This document shows positions 1-9,380 of a stretch of 64,000 nucleotides of DNA, in pieces. Every line of letters begins with the position of its first letter. Positions within the stretch are counted from its first letter, which is position 1. The position numbers were made by a program, and so were the translations under genes. The notes beneath the pieces were generated by a model. It ran no database searches. It was not told where the DNA came from and saw only the letters and a program-made list of their open reading frames with translations. The stretch is from an uncultured Flavobacteriaceae bacterium. GTDB taxonomy: Bacteria > Bacteroidota > Bacteroidia > Flavobacteriales > Flavobacteriaceae. The stretch spans positions 45,089 to 109,088 of the forward strand of contig CANKZG010000006.1 in the NCBI GenBank assembly GCA_947488435.1, written 5' to 3'.

Positions 1-2
1 CC

Positions 3-230
3 CTACACCTTGCACAAGATACTATTGCAAGTTTTAGCTATTTTGTTCAAGATACCTTAGCATGGAAGGCTAAGAATCAATACGAAACCTCTATGGCCAA
101 TCACCGGATATCTTCCAGAAGCCCCCAAGAAATGCCGGTTGTAGGAGTTATGAAACCCATACCCCCTCTTGTGTTTTTTATTATTTTTTTGATCAGTATG
201 GGAATGTTATGGTTACTTCCCAAACTTTGA
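3..230 (+). CDS. C-terminal part of an unknown membrane-anchored protein (truncated by window edge)
   Basis: An open frame enters from the left edge and ends at TGA 228-230, giving about 75 residues. The last 25 residues are strongly hydrophobic (VFFIIFLISMGMLWLL) and finish with a short PKL tail, so the protein ends in one membrane-spanning helix. The visible upstream part is hydrophilic and shows no motif I recognise. It converges with the minus-strand flavoprotein, 11 bases away. Coding is supported by the uninterrupted frame up to the edge and the coherent hydrophobic tail; the function is unknown. Confidence 0.55.
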   Translation, partial: LHLAQDTIASFSYFVQDTLAWKAKNQYETSMANHRISSRSPQEMPVVGVMKPIPPLVFFIIFLISMGMLWLLPKL

Positions 231-241
231 GATTGTTCCAT

Positions 242-1618
242 TTAAATAGGTTTTATACCCTCTAACATGGTCGGAATAAGTTCGGAAACTGTGGGATGTG
301 GTTGTACAGAGTCTCGAATAACGGTATAAGGCACATCGGCATACATGATATTAAGAATACTGCTAATGATTTCATCTCCACCAACGCCAAGCACAGTTGC
401 TCCCAATATCTTTTCTGTTTTTGCATCTACAATGACCTGCATAAAACCATTAGTTTCCCCCTTTTCCTTCGCCCTTGAAATACGTTTCATGGTTCTATTT
501 CCCTCCAATAGCTGATATCCCTCTTTTAACGCTTGCGCTTTAGTCATTCCTGCTCGTCCTAAGGGGGGATCAACAAAAAGTCCATAGGTAAGAATGCGAT
601 CTGAAACTTTTCGATCTTTTCCGTCAAACTTGTTTTCAGCGATAATTTCATAATCGTTGTAAGCAGTATGCGTAAAAGCACCTTTACCATTACAATCTCC
701 CAAGGCATATACCCCGGATACATCAGTTTGTAAATAATCATCTACTTGTATGTATCCTCTATCGTTTGTTTTAATATCCGTAACCGCTAAATTTAGAGTG
801 TCGGTATTGGGTTTTCTTCCAACGGCCAATAACAAATGCGAACCTGTAATTTCAGGGGCGCCTTCAACGCAATCTACTTGAACGGTTATGGAACCATCAC
901 TATTTTGACTACCACTTATACAGCTGGCATTCAAACAAAAATCGATTCCCTCTTCTTTTAAAAACTTGAAAATTGTGGCGCTAACTTCTTCATCTTCCCT
1001 TCCTATAATTCGGGATCCCCGTTCAATGATAGTTACTTTGCTTCCAAACCTTCGGAACATCTGCCCAAACTCCAATCCAATATAACTTCCTCCTACAATT
1101 ACCAAATGTTCTGGCAAGGTTTCAAGTTGTAAAATAGATTGATTAGTTAGAAAGTCCACTCCCTCAAAACCATTTGGCACAAACGTACGACCACCAACAT
1201 TTATATAAATTTCATCCGCAGTTAACGTTTCTCCATTTACGGCAATAGTTTTATTTGCGGTAAACTTTGCTTCTCCTTTATAAAAGTGGATATATTCGTT
1301 TTTAGCGACGCCTGCGGTTATGCCATCAACAGAACCTTTAATGAGTGTATCTTTGCGAGCTTTTACTTTTTTGAGATCTACTTTGGCTCCTTGCGGGACA
1401 ATTACGCCTAGTTCTTCAGCCTGTTTTACATCCCACATACGTCTTGCACTAGCCACATAAGTTTTAGTAGGTGTACAACCTATATTAAGACAAGTGCCAC
1501 CTAAATGTTCTTTTTCAATAAAAGCGACTTTTTTTCCTTTAGAAGCCATTTTAAAAACTAGTGGCGTACCCGCCTGGCCGGAACCAATAACGATAACATC
1601 AAATTGTTGTATGGACAT
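242..1618 (-). CDS. FAD-dependent pyridine nucleotide-disulfide oxidoreductase (mercuric reductase/lipoamide dehydrogenase-like)
   Basis: This is a 458-residue cytosolic flavoprotein of the class I disulfide reductase family. It has an N-terminal Rossmann motif GSGQAG (12-17), the redox disulfide GTCLNIGC (Cys43 and Cys48), a central NAD(P)-binding segment (VIVGGSYIGLEFG), an FAD-contact motif YALGDC, and a C-terminal dimer domain with the catalytic His441-Pro-Thr...Glu446 pair. Such enzymes move electrons from NAD(P)H through FAD to a dithiol or metal substrate. The extra cysteine pair that binds Hg at the C-terminus of true MerA is absent, and no 2-oxoacid dehydrogenase genes lie nearby, so the substrate is uncertain. 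The gene is monocistronic. Confidence 0.85.
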   Translation of the reverse strand: MSIQQFDVIVIGSGQAGTPLVFKMASKGKKVAFIEKEHLGGTCLNIGCTPTKTYVASARRMWDVKQAEELGVIVPQGAKVDLKKVKARKDTLIKGSVDGITAGVAKNEYIHFYKGEAKFTANKTIAVNGETLTADEIYINVGGRTFVPNGFEGVDFLTNQSILQLETLPEHLVIVGGSYIGLEFGQMFRRFGSKVTIIERGSRIIGREDEEVSATIFKFLKEEGIDFCLNASCISGSQNSDGSITVQVDCVEGAPEITGSHLLLAVGRKPNTDTLNLAVTDIKTNDRGYIQVDDYLQTDVSGVYALGDCNGKGAFTHTAYNDYEIIAENKFDGKDRKVSDRILTYGLFVDPPLGRAGMTKAQALKEGYQLLEGNRTMKRISRAKEKGETNGFMQVIVDAKTEKILGATVLGVGGDEIISSILNIMYADVPYTVIRDSVQPHPTVSELIPTMLEGIKPI

Positions 1619-1914
1619 AAATCTTTTTTTTAATGGAAGTTAAAGCTACTTAAAATCCTCATAATTTCGTTGGATTTTAAGAATGTTTCTACCAGGATAT
1701 CTTTTGTAGAAATCATCATAGATGTTAACCTTGACTTGGCCTTAAAGCTACATACGCTATTGATCCAGTGAATTATACACTATTTAATACGAAACAGACA
1801 CTACAGGTGTCCATATATACAATGCCTCTTTTTTTGTATCTTTTATCACCTAACTTCATGTTTTTTAATAGTTTAGATTGCCAATGACTTTTACTTACAA
1901 ACAACACCATACCG

Positions 1915-3645
1915 ATGAGAAAAAATCTAAAAATTACCGTACTAATCGCAACAATTGCTGTACTCTTTTATGGAGTAAATAGCTGGTTTGCGCCAACCCA
2001 AGAAACTACTACCTCAAAATTGGCTTACAATTTTGTAAAATGTACCCCAGCTAAGTTTTTATTGACCGAAATTGATAGTACAACCCAAGTTTCTCCTTTG
2101 TTTGAAAATTTGGGAGAACTTAGTTTTCCTATAAGTACTGCGAATAATCGTGCGCAGACTTTTTTTGATCAAGGTTTAAAACTTACTTATGCGTTTAATC
2201 ATGCAGAAGCACATAGATCCTTTATGGAGGCATCACGCTTAGATCCCAAAAGTGCAATGGCTTACTGGGGACAAGCATATGCTTTAGGCCCCAATATCAA
2301 TGATCCAGCTCCAGATGATCAGCGAAAGCAAAAATATAATGAAGCCATGGCAATGGCGAATCGATTTGCATCAACAGCTACCGCAAAGGAACAAGCCTTG
2401 ATAAAGGCGTTAAACGCACGTTATAGTACCGATAGTACCGTTGATGTTGCAGAATTAAATATGGCATATATGCAGGCAATGACCGCGGTGGTTACGAAAT
2501 TTCCAAATGATGCTGATGTACAGATTTTATATGCGGCATCGATAATGAATACGGTTCCTTGGAACTATTGGGATGCTGAAGGAAATCCTTCCCCAAACAT
2601 TAAGGAAGCCAAAGCTGCATTAGAAAAGGCGATGAAAATCAACCCTAAACACCCTGGGGCACATCACTATTATATTCATATGGTAGAACTTCCTTATCCA
2701 GATCTGGGTGTAGCCAGTGCCGATAAACTAGGAGCATTAATGCCAGGAGCAGGGCATATTGTACACATGCCCTCACATATTTATATTCGCGTGGGTCGGT
2801 ATAAAGATGCGGTAAAAGTCAATCAAGCCGCTATTTTAGCCGATGAAGACTATATTTCTCAATGTTATTCTCAAGGACTTTATCCATTAGGGTATTACCC
2901 ACATAACATTCATTTCTTGTGGTCTGCAGCCAGTTTTTTAGGAAATAGTGATATTGCTATTGATGCAGCAAAAAAAACAGCAGAAAAGGTTCCCGTAGGA
3001 GAATTGGTGCAACTCCCGTTCCTTCAAGATTTTTCCGCAACACCCTTGTTGGCATATGCTCGTTTTGGAAAATGGAACGAAATTTTAACTATTCCAGCGC
3101 CAAACCCAGATATTAAGCATCTAAATTTAATTCGTCATTATGCAAGAGGATTGGCTTTTATTCGTAAAAACAATGCTAATGAGGCTGAAGAAGAACTGGA
3201 AGCTATTGCGCGATTAAAGGAAGATCCGGCCTTAAAAGAACTTGTAGCAGCTGCAAACAATACTTCAGAAAATATTGCAAAAGTTGCTTATGAGGTGATT
3301 GCAGGAGAATTAGCTAACCTAAAGGGTGATACTGCAGCAGCTATTGCTCATTTGAAGAAAGCAGTAACTTACGAAGATGCACTAACCTATACCGAACCCG
3401 CCGCATGGCATATTCCTACGCGTCAAAATTTAGGAGCTATTTTACTAGCAGCAAAGGACTATGAAGCAGCAGAAAAAATATATAAAGAGGATTTAAATAT
3501 ACTTCGTCAAAATGGGTGGTCGTTGATGGGGTTATACCATGCCTATAAGGCCCAAGGTAAGATGGTAGAAGCCAATGCTATTAAAGCAGAATTCGATGAA
3601 GCTTGGAAGGATGCCGACATTGATATTGCTACTTCTGTATTGTAA
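1915..3645 (+). CDS. Exported tetratricopeptide-repeat protein
   Basis: A 576-residue protein with an N-terminal hydrophobic segment (residues 5-25) that acts as signal peptide or anchor. It contains helical TPR-like repeats: a first block starting LSFPISTANNRAQTFFDQGL and LTYAFNHAEAHRSFMEASRL (about 70-115), a block around AKAALEKAMKINPKHPGAHHYY (about 220-250), and more near the C-terminus (AHLKKAV, AAEKIYKEDLNIL). The middle is rich in His (HHYYIHM, GHIVHMPSHIYIR), which is suggestive of metal binding. It lies 15 bases upstream of a SCO1/SenC gene on the same strand, so the two are probably co-transcribed and may share a role in copper or respiratory-complex handling in the envelope. That role is inferred from context only. 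Confidence 0.75.
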   Translation: MRKNLKITVLIATIAVLFYGVNSWFAPTQETTTSKLAYNFVKCTPAKFLLTEIDSTTQVSPLFENLGELSFPISTANNRAQTFFDQGLKLTYAFNHAEAHRSFMEASRLDPKSAMAYWGQAYALGPNINDPAPDDQRKQKYNEAMAMANRFASTATAKEQALIKALNARYSTDSTVDVAELNMAYMQAMTAVVTKFPNDADVQILYAASIMNTVPWNYWDAEGNPSPNIKEAKAALEKAMKINPKHPGAHHYYIHMVELPYPDLGVASADKLGALMPGAGHIVHMPSHIYIRVGRYKDAVKVNQAAILADEDYISQCYSQGLYPLGYYPHNIHFLWSAASFLGNSDIAIDAAKKTAEKVPVGELVQLPFLQDFSATPLLAYARFGKWNEILTIPAPNPDIKHLNLIRHYARGLAFIRKNNANEAEEELEAIARLKEDPALKELVAAANNTSENIAKVAYEVIAGELANLKGDTAAAIAHLKKAVTYEDALTYTEPAAWHIPTRQNLGAILLAAKDYEAAEKIYKEDLNILRQNGWSLMGLYHAYKAQGKMVEANAIKAEFDEAWKDADIDIATSVL

Positions 3646-3660
3646 AAAGTAGGGGAGAAG

Positions 3661-4311
3661 ATGGCAATAAAAAAGATCATCATTTATGGGTTTTTGCTAG
3701 GAGGAATATGTGCTTTGGGCTATTTCAGTTACCGGATAACGCATACGAGAAATTTAGCGATATATGGTCCGTCAGATTTTAATCCAGCGTTGGTAGATAC
3801 GCAGTTTCAAGAGTCAAATAAGAATTATACGGTAGCAGACTTCAGCTTAATCAATCAAAATGGAGAAATAATAACACAGGAACATTTTAAGAATAAGGTA
3901 TATGTTGCGGATTTCTTTTTTACGCGCTGTCCTAGTATTTGCCCCATTATGACCAATAATATGGGGAAATTGCAAGAAGTTTTTAAAGAAGACGATGCGG
4001 TATTATTTTTATCCCTGTCTGTCACTCCTAAACTGGATAGCGTTCCCGTCTTGCGCAAATATGCCGACGCTAAGGGCGTTATTGATGGGAAATGGCATAT
4101 AACAACAGGAGAAAAAACGCACATCTATAACTTAGCTCGTAAAAGCTATTTTAGTGCTCTAGATGAAGGGGATGGAGGATTGCAAGATTTCATCCATACC
4201 ACACAATTTGTTTTGGTTGATACTGAAAAAAGAATTCGAGGAGTTTATGATGGGATGCAAGTTGAAGAAATGGATCGTTTAATTGCCGATATTAAGCTTT
4301 TGGTGAATTAA
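3661..4311 (+). CDS. SCO1/SenC family copper chaperone
   Basis: A 216-residue thioredoxin-fold protein anchored by one N-terminal helix (residues 5-25). The family copper-binding set is present: Cys90 and Cys94 in CPSICP, and His179 in the IHTTQFVLVD segment. SCO proteins deliver copper to, or reduce, the CuA site of cytochrome c oxidase and act outside the cytoplasmic membrane. It follows the TPR gene by 15 bases and probably shares its transcript. No cytochrome oxidase genes are visible in the window. The residues match the family well. Confidence 0.9.
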   Translation: MAIKKIIIYGFLLGGICALGYFSYRITHTRNLAIYGPSDFNPALVDTQFQESNKNYTVADFSLINQNGEIITQEHFKNKVYVADFFFTRCPSICPIMTNNMGKLQEVFKEDDAVLFLSLSVTPKLDSVPVLRKYADAKGVIDGKWHITTGEKTHIYNLARKSYFSALDEGDGGLQDFIHTTQFVLVDTEKRIRGVYDGMQVEEMDRLIADIKLLVN

Positions 4312-4323
4312 ATCCCATTATTC

Positions 4324-4827
4324 CTATTGTTTTTGTCGAACAAACCTTGTCTCGTGAAATTTTCGACTCCAAGCAGTCCCGTCCCATATACCTACGGTAT
4401 AGGCATAGGTATCGTTGTTGATAAATTCCCAAGCATCACGTAAGGATGTACCTTGATATTGATAGTCGTAATAGATGTTATTTTTAACAATGGTTACAGT
4501 ACCAGTAGTAATACCTCCATCTTTGTCAAATTCATAAAAATACATCTTACTATTGGCATTATTCCAGGCACGAATCCCTTCATTTCGCAATCCAAATACC
4601 AAAGTTTTGGGATCTGTAGTATAGGTCTTCACCTTTATGATTTTGCCCTCAAGACCAAATTCAAATTGTTGTTCACTGCGGCCTTCATGTCCCCCCAATT
4701 GAACTCCCTCCGAAACCCAAGTGGCATCAACTAAAACCTTAAACGCCTCTAATTCTTTAGCTTGTCCCAAGATCAAAAGTGGTGTAATCATAAAGATCAA
4801 AAAGAGTATTAAAATAGACTTTTGCAT
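4324..4827 (-). CDS. Exported hypothetical protein, lipocalin/DUF1579-like
   Basis: A 167-residue protein with a clear signal peptide (MQKSILILFLIFMITPLLILG, then QAKELEAF). The mature part starts with a helix and the sequence WVSEGVQLGGHEGRSEQQFEFGL, followed by alternating strands ending in WSRKFHETRFVRQ. This pattern (weighing of a quantity, a W near the start, antiparallel strands) resembles small exported beta-barrel proteins, but I do not recognise a specific family. It is convergent with the SCO gene, 12 bases apart, with no obvious terminator in between. Confidence 0.6.
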   Translation of the reverse strand: MQKSILILFLIFMITPLLILGQAKELEAFKVLVDATWVSEGVQLGGHEGRSEQQFEFGLEGKIIKVKTYTTDPKTLVFGLRNEGIRAWNNANSKMYFYEFDKDGGITTGTVTIVKNNIYYDYQYQGTSLRDAWEFINNDTYAYTVGIWDGTAWSRKFHETRFVRQKQ

Positions 4828-4873
4828 GATAGAAAAATTAGACCATTAAAGATACTATTTTGGAATGATTTTT

Positions 4874-4906
4874 ATAAAAAAACCGCTTTATACGGGTATA
4901 AAGCGG
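4874..4906 (-). terminator. Rho-independent terminator of the 64-aa membrane protein gene
   Basis: A perfect 10-bp stem (CCGCTTTATA at 4883-4892 and TATAAAGCGG at 4897-4906) with a 4-base loop. On the minus strand the stem is followed by a run of T (complement of the A run at 4875-4882), 26 bases after the stop of the gene at 4932-5126. Confidence 0.85.
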
Positions 4907-4931
4907 CCTTTACATTGGTTTGATATATTTT

Positions 4932-5126
4932 TTATTCGGCAGCAGGCTTAGATTTTCCCATAAAGAAAAGAACCGCACCAAGCGCGATTACTCCTATTCT
5001 AATAGCCCAACCTACGGTTTCCCCCCAGAGATCGATCCACATTAATAATCTAAAATTCATATTTAGAAAAGAAAGTACAATACTTCCAACTCCAAAAATC
5101 ATAAGATACATTCCAATTTTTTGCAT
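4932..5126 (-). CDS. Small membrane protein of unknown function
   Basis: A 64-residue protein made almost only of two hydrophobic helices (GMYLMIFGVGSIVLSFL and IRIGVIALGAVLFFMG) joined by NFRLLMWIDLWGETVG, with a short charged tail SKPAAE. It would sit in the cytoplasmic membrane as a hairpin. A strong terminator follows directly, which supports it being a real single-gene unit. Similar short membrane proteins are frequent in Flavobacteriia, but I know no function. Confidence 0.65.
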   Translation of the reverse strand: MQKIGMYLMIFGVGSIVLSFLNMNFRLLMWIDLWGETVGWAIRIGVIALGAVLFFMGKSKPAAE

Positions 5127-5258
5127 GGTAAATGGTTTTAGTTATTTGATTCTAATATAACGATTTTCATATTACGGTATATTGAAAATGCGCATATTCG
5201 TTATCATTTAACGAAGAAAAGTATCTTTTATTGGTCTTATCAAGTAGCGCAAACAGTA

Positions 5259-5600
5259 TCAATTTTCCGACCACACGGCAAGCTCATTTCCCGAGGGATC
5301 ACTGAAATGAAAACGTCGTCCTCCAGGAAACGAAAAAATAGGAACGGTGATTGCTCCACCTTCCTGTTCAATACGAGTTTGTATTTCACTTAGGTTTTTA
5401 TGATGCAATACGATGAGGGCTCCATTAGCTATAGGCTTTTCCGTTTTTTCAAAGCCTCCTTCTAAGCCACTTTCTGAAAACGCAGTATAGGTGGGGCCAT
5501 AATCCGTAAAAATCCATCCAAATGTGTTATGATAAAAAGACTTTGTCTTTTCAAGATCGTGAGCCTTAAACTCCACGTAGTTAATCAGTGTATTTTTCAT
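5259..5600 (-). CDS. VOC (glyoxalase/bleomycin-resistance-like) family protein
   Basis: A 113-residue single-domain protein with the paired beta-alpha-beta-beta-beta layout of the vicinal oxygen chelate fold: YVEFKAHDLEKTKSFYHNTFGW at the start and FHFSDPSGNELAVW at the end, which is the typical closing strand carrying the metal-ligand Glu. VOC proteins bind a divalent metal and act on glyoxal-type adducts, dioxygenase substrates or antibiotics. The substrate cannot be read from sequence. The length is normal for the family. The gene stands alone. Confidence 0.85.
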   Translation of the reverse strand: MKNTLINYVEFKAHDLEKTKSFYHNTFGWIFTDYGPTYTAFSESGLEGGFEKTEKPIANGALIVLHHKNLSEIQTRIEQEGGAITVPIFSFPGGRRFHFSDPSGNELAVWSEN

Positions 5601-5815
5601 TTAATTGAATTTTATCTGGTTGATTTGTATAAAATTACGATCCTTTTTTTGAGAAAGCCTTTCTAATGGCAACTTATATCGAATTATACGGGAGTAATAT
5701 AATTGTATTTCGCAGACAAGTTGTTGGGATTCGGTGAGGTTATACTTTGTTAATAATTCCTGATTTTATATCGGTCAAGAATCCTTTCTTCCTATTATTT
5801 TTGTTCCTTTTTTAG

Positions 5816-6169
5816 ATGATCATGAAGGAACTAGAAATAGGAGATAAAATGTTTAACGTGCAACAAGATGGTTTTGAAGATTTTGCACGTTATTCTTTTT
5901 CTGAAGTTGTTCGACTTACAAAGACATTAGCAATTTTGAAAAATGGTGTAAAATTGGTAAATCAACCCAAACCTTCATATATTATTAGTGATATTGGCTA
6001 TTCCGTATCACGAAACAAAAGTACGCATTGGCACCATGTTTCTTTAAAAGCTATTCGAAATGCACAAGTAGAGAATGCCAAAATAGCGGCATACGATTGG
6101 TTTGCAACTAAGGAGTTTAGCTTGGAGGAAAAGATAGAATTGCATAAATTATTTAAGGACAGGGACTAA
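5816..6169 (+). CDS. Hypothetical protein
   Basis: A 117-residue soluble protein with no family I recognise. It starts MIMKELEIGDKMF; a second ATG six bases further is an equally possible start. The sequence mixes strands (FNVQQDGFEDFARYSFSEVV) with a basic middle (VSRNKSTHWHHVSLKAI) and a charged helical C-terminus. It is cytosolic by composition. It is the only plus-strand gene between two minus-strand units, and nothing around it suggests a role. Confidence 0.55.
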   Translation: MIMKELEIGDKMFNVQQDGFEDFARYSFSEVVRLTKTLAILKNGVKLVNQPKPSYIISDIGYSVSRNKSTHWHHVSLKAIRNAQVENAKIAAYDWFATKEFSLEEKIELHKLFKDRD

Positions 6170-6190
6170 AAATGAGTGCTTACTTTGGGA

Positions 6191-7129
6191 TCATTTTGCA
6201 TCCTTTGATTTTGAGGTGTTTATTGTAGGAATGGTAATGACTTGTTCGGTAACTTCTAAGGGTTTAATATCGACAAAAAGTTTTTTTGAGGCTTTTTGAC
6301 CTTTCAAATGACCAATAGTTTCTATAATATACTTGCCTATCTTTAGTTTGGGGAAAATGGCATCCTTTGAACCATTTTCAAGGGTTTGATCTTTGCCCAC
6401 CTGCGTCATATCATCATCAAAAAGCAAAACTTCTACCCCTTCAAAATCTGCAGTATTTTTAATTTCAATTTTTAAATACCCAAATTCTTTAGTTTTTAGA
6501 TCATCTGCCTCTTCCTTTGCCTTTTCTTTCTCCAATTCAAACTGATCTATATCTTCTTCAAAGGCGGTCTTCATGGAATTAATTTTTTCATTCAGAACAC
6601 TTAAACCCTTGGTATAGGTATCTGCCCAAGATTTGGTTTCTTCTTTAACCAAATTATGTACTTCCTTATTGAAAGCATTAATAATCTTCGTAATTTCAGT
6701 AATTTCAGTTTTAGAGATGTTTTCAAAATCAGAATCCATAGTAATTCTATTCCACTCATCTTCGAATAGGTGTTTTATTTTCTTTAATTCCAATTCAGCT
6801 TTAATAAAACGAATCCAGGAATTTGTATTCCCAATAACTCTATCCCACAATTGAATGCCGCCTGCAACTCCTAAAGAGAGGTATCCCCAATAAAGAATAT
6901 TATTCCCACTATTTTCTGCAGGGCTAACACCCTCTTTTGCAGAACTGAAAACCGGCCAAATATTATCAACCAAAGGCATTATAGCACCTATTACAGTAAA
7001 AAATATCGATAAATAAGTCAGAAGTAAGGAGTAATTCTTGTGTCGTTTTGCATTATCTCCATAATAGTCGATTGCATTATCAACATTTTCAATGCTATTA
7101 TTTTTAAGGTCGATCAATTGATTTTCCAT
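6191..7129 (-). CDS. Two-TM SLATT/DUF4231-like protein with coiled coil and C-terminal beta domain
   Basis: A 312-residue protein. The start at 7129 (MENQLIDLKN) is chosen because the upstream in-frame stretch reads like non-coding DNA. Order of parts: the helix DYYGDNAKRHKNYSLLLTYL leads into TM1 (33-54) and then TM2 (77-97). The segment SWIRFIKAELELKKIKHLF (104-122) recalls the W-x-R-x-x-AE-x-L part of SLATT/DUF4231 proteins. A charged coiled coil (165-215) follows, then a beta-rich domain (218-300) resembling a carboxypeptidase-regulatory or Ig-like module. SLATT domains are thought to be membrane effectors next to nucleotide-synthesising or SLOG sensors; no such partner is visible here, so that link is inference. 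Confidence 0.65.
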   Translation of the reverse strand: MENQLIDLKNNSIENVDNAIDYYGDNAKRHKNYSLLLTYLSIFFTVIGAIMPLVDNIWPVFSSAKEGVSPAENSGNNILYWGYLSLGVAGGIQLWDRVIGNTNSWIRFIKAELELKKIKHLFEDEWNRITMDSDFENISKTEITEITKIINAFNKEVHNLVKEETKSWADTYTKGLSVLNEKINSMKTAFEEDIDQFELEKEKAKEEADDLKTKEFGYLKIEIKNTADFEGVEVLLFDDDMTQVGKDQTLENGSKDAIFPKLKIGKYIIETIGHLKGQKASKKLFVDIKPLEVTEQVITIPTINTSKSKDAK

Positions 7130-7316
7130 GATTTTTGGTTTGTTGGTGGTTAATGTTAGATTAAACAAAAAGCAACTGAAAGTAATAAACCTCAGGTTTT
7201 GCGAAGCATTTAACTTAGCATGTGGGGGATAGTCTAATATAGTAAATAGAATATGAACTAGCAATTTTTCTACTTTACTAGTATTTCATAATCGTGATAG
7301 TAATAAGAAAGAAGAT

Positions 7317-9263
7317 TCAATTAAAGCGCTCAATAAAAACCGTATTCCCTTTAAAAGAATACAATAACTGCTCTACTTCGTCAAGCACAAATTTTCGGTT
7401 TTGATTCTTCACTTCTTTCAAAATTTCTTCTTTACCAGTATCAATTTGAAAACGCAGTATTTTAGATCCTTTTTCTTCCGGTACTACAATAATTTTAGTA
7501 TCGTCATTTGCTCTTTCCCGATTAAGTCTGCTAAAAACATAGCTAAGACTAGAATTAATACCTAAATCAATATCAGTAAGATTTCGTATCCCCTGCGTGT
7601 AGGAACGATAGGTGCCATATATGCCAGATAATATATTCCCAACCCCTCCTAGTTTATTGGAAACAATGGTATTGCGAAAAGCCTGATTTACCTGATTTGG
7701 TGCAAAAAGAACGGTAGCACTTGCAACTTGAAAACCTCGTTTTAAAAAGTAAAAAGACTCTTGAAAAGAGCGTTGCAGCAGAGAACCAGATTTCAACGCC
7801 TCATATTCTTTTTTATATACTAGGTCTCCTGTAAAATCGAAATAATAGAAGCTGTTTTCTAAAAACATGAAATAACCTTCATCCCTTATGGTAAGCTCCG
7901 GTAACTTTCTTCCAAAATCAAAATCATACAAAACTTTTGGAGGTGTATCTGTTGTATGTTGGAAAATATAAAAGGCATTCCCATTATAGACAGGAAATTG
8001 CTCGTTTTTGGGATTGTACCATATTTGATGAAATGGTAGCTTCAATTTTAAATTTCTATTGATATAATCCGCATCGAAAAGAATAAGATCTTCCGCCCAT
8101 ATTTTTTTACCTGAATCTAAAGCTACTTTATTGGCCCTTGAGGGAGAAATAAATAAGGCTTCATCTGTTCCGTCAAAAACGGTAATCGGACTTTCACTTG
8201 TAGCATAAGATACGCGAACCTTATCTCTCCAGACTACCTTTCCGGCTGCATTAATCCGAGTTAAGAAATTTTCCTGCACCACAAGGTAGCCCTCTTTAAT
8301 AGGAACTATTTTTCGAATTAGCGGGAGTGAGGCGGACCTTTTCCACTTACTTTCTCCGGTTTGGGTATCAATTATTTTAAACCCTTTGGAAGTTATAGCA
8401 ACCAGGGACGTATCTTCTAAACTACTTGCTATAAGGTTTCCAATAATACTTACCGGAGTTGACCACAAACTGTCTAAACTTTTTGGATGTAAGGCATAGA
8501 CCAAGGTTTCCTGATTTAACTTTTTGGCTTTAACATTGTTAGAAGCTACCAACAAGCGATCCCCTTTGGGTGTAAGCACAATACTGGTTACTCCTGTTTG
8601 TTCAAACTCAATTGCTCCTGTTTCGAGATTTAGTTTTAATAATTGACGGTTTTTTAACCAAAAAACATTGCTATAGGCATCTAATACTACTTTTTCTTCA
8701 TTTAATAAGGCCCCTTTTGCCGTCTTAAAGAAAGCACTAGATACATTGGTATCCCAAAGCTGATTCCCGGTTTCAAAGTCGAAAAGGGCTATCGTAAAAC
8801 CTGCTTCTTTTTTTCCATCTACCAATATGGCTTTCTGTTCTGGTAAGATAATGGTATTGAAAATAGCTTCAAAACCTTGCTCACTGGAACTAAATAGAAG
8901 TTTTCCGGTGGTAATATCCATAACAGCTCTGGAAACCCCTTTGGTATTTAAGGTTTTTGAAAGAAAATTAGAACCCAACAAGGGTTTATCTTCAAAGAAT
9001 ACATAAGGAGAGAAAGGAACTTCAGTATACCCATCAAAATTTACATCTGCATTGCTACGATTTCTCCACAATACTCTATTTTTTTGTGGATCAATACCGT
9101 ATAGTGCCTCCGAAGTTTTGAGCAACAGGATGCCTGTATTATCGTTCAAAACGCTCTTTTTAATCCTACCATCCAAGGCAATCTGTTGTTGCCCAAAAAA
9201 AAGCACTGGGATAATTATTAAAAGGAGCGTACAATACAGATTTCTATAGGATGTTTGGATCAT
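7317..9263 (-). CDS. Exported PQQ-like beta-propeller repeat protein
   Basis: A 648-residue protein with a signal peptide (residues 1-25, cleavage after FFGQ). Most of the length consists of repeated strands with the PQQ/quinoprotein pattern (LYGIDPQKNRVLWRN, ALFDFETGNQLWDTN, LNLETGAIEFEQ, IIDTQTGESKWKR, ITRINAAGKVVWRD). This builds an eight-bladed-type propeller as in BamB or quinoprotein dehydrogenases. Ligands for PQQ are not evident, so a scaffold or binding role is more likely than catalysis. The C-terminal third (about 480-560) is less repetitive and contains a hydrophobic Gly-rich part (NKLGGVGNILSGIYGTY). It may share a transcript with the porin upstream (118 bases apart). Confidence 0.75.
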   Translation of the reverse strand: MIQTSYRNLYCTLLLIIIPVLFFGQQQIALDGRIKKSVLNDNTGILLLKTSEALYGIDPQKNRVLWRNRSNADVNFDGYTEVPFSPYVFFEDKPLLGSNFLSKTLNTKGVSRAVMDITTGKLLFSSSEQGFEAIFNTIILPEQKAILVDGKKEAGFTIALFDFETGNQLWDTNVSSAFFKTAKGALLNEEKVVLDAYSNVFWLKNRQLLKLNLETGAIEFEQTGVTSIVLTPKGDRLLVASNNVKAKKLNQETLVYALHPKSLDSLWSTPVSIIGNLIASSLEDTSLVAITSKGFKIIDTQTGESKWKRSASLPLIRKIVPIKEGYLVVQENFLTRINAAGKVVWRDKVRVSYATSESPITVFDGTDEALFISPSRANKVALDSGKKIWAEDLILFDADYINRNLKLKLPFHQIWYNPKNEQFPVYNGNAFYIFQHTTDTPPKVLYDFDFGRKLPELTIRDEGYFMFLENSFYYFDFTGDLVYKKEYEALKSGSLLQRSFQESFYFLKRGFQVASATVLFAPNQVNQAFRNTIVSNKLGGVGNILSGIYGTYRSYTQGIRNLTDIDLGINSSLSYVFSRLNRERANDDTKIIVVPEEKGSKILRFQIDTGKEEILKEVKNQNRKFVLDEVEQLLYSFKGNTVFIERFN

Positions 9264-9380
9264 TGGATTTTTAAATTATTCCTGATTTTAGTGCTTTTAA
9301 AGATACTAAATTAAAGCGCTTTTTTGGAGGGTAATTTTATCTAATATTACAAGTTTGAGTTAAAGAAAATTAAAAAATAT

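Noticed and set aside
242..1618. Mercury resistance locus (merA)
   Set aside because: The flavoprotein lacks the N-terminal metal-binding domain and C-terminal Cys pair, and no merR, merT or merP is adjacent.
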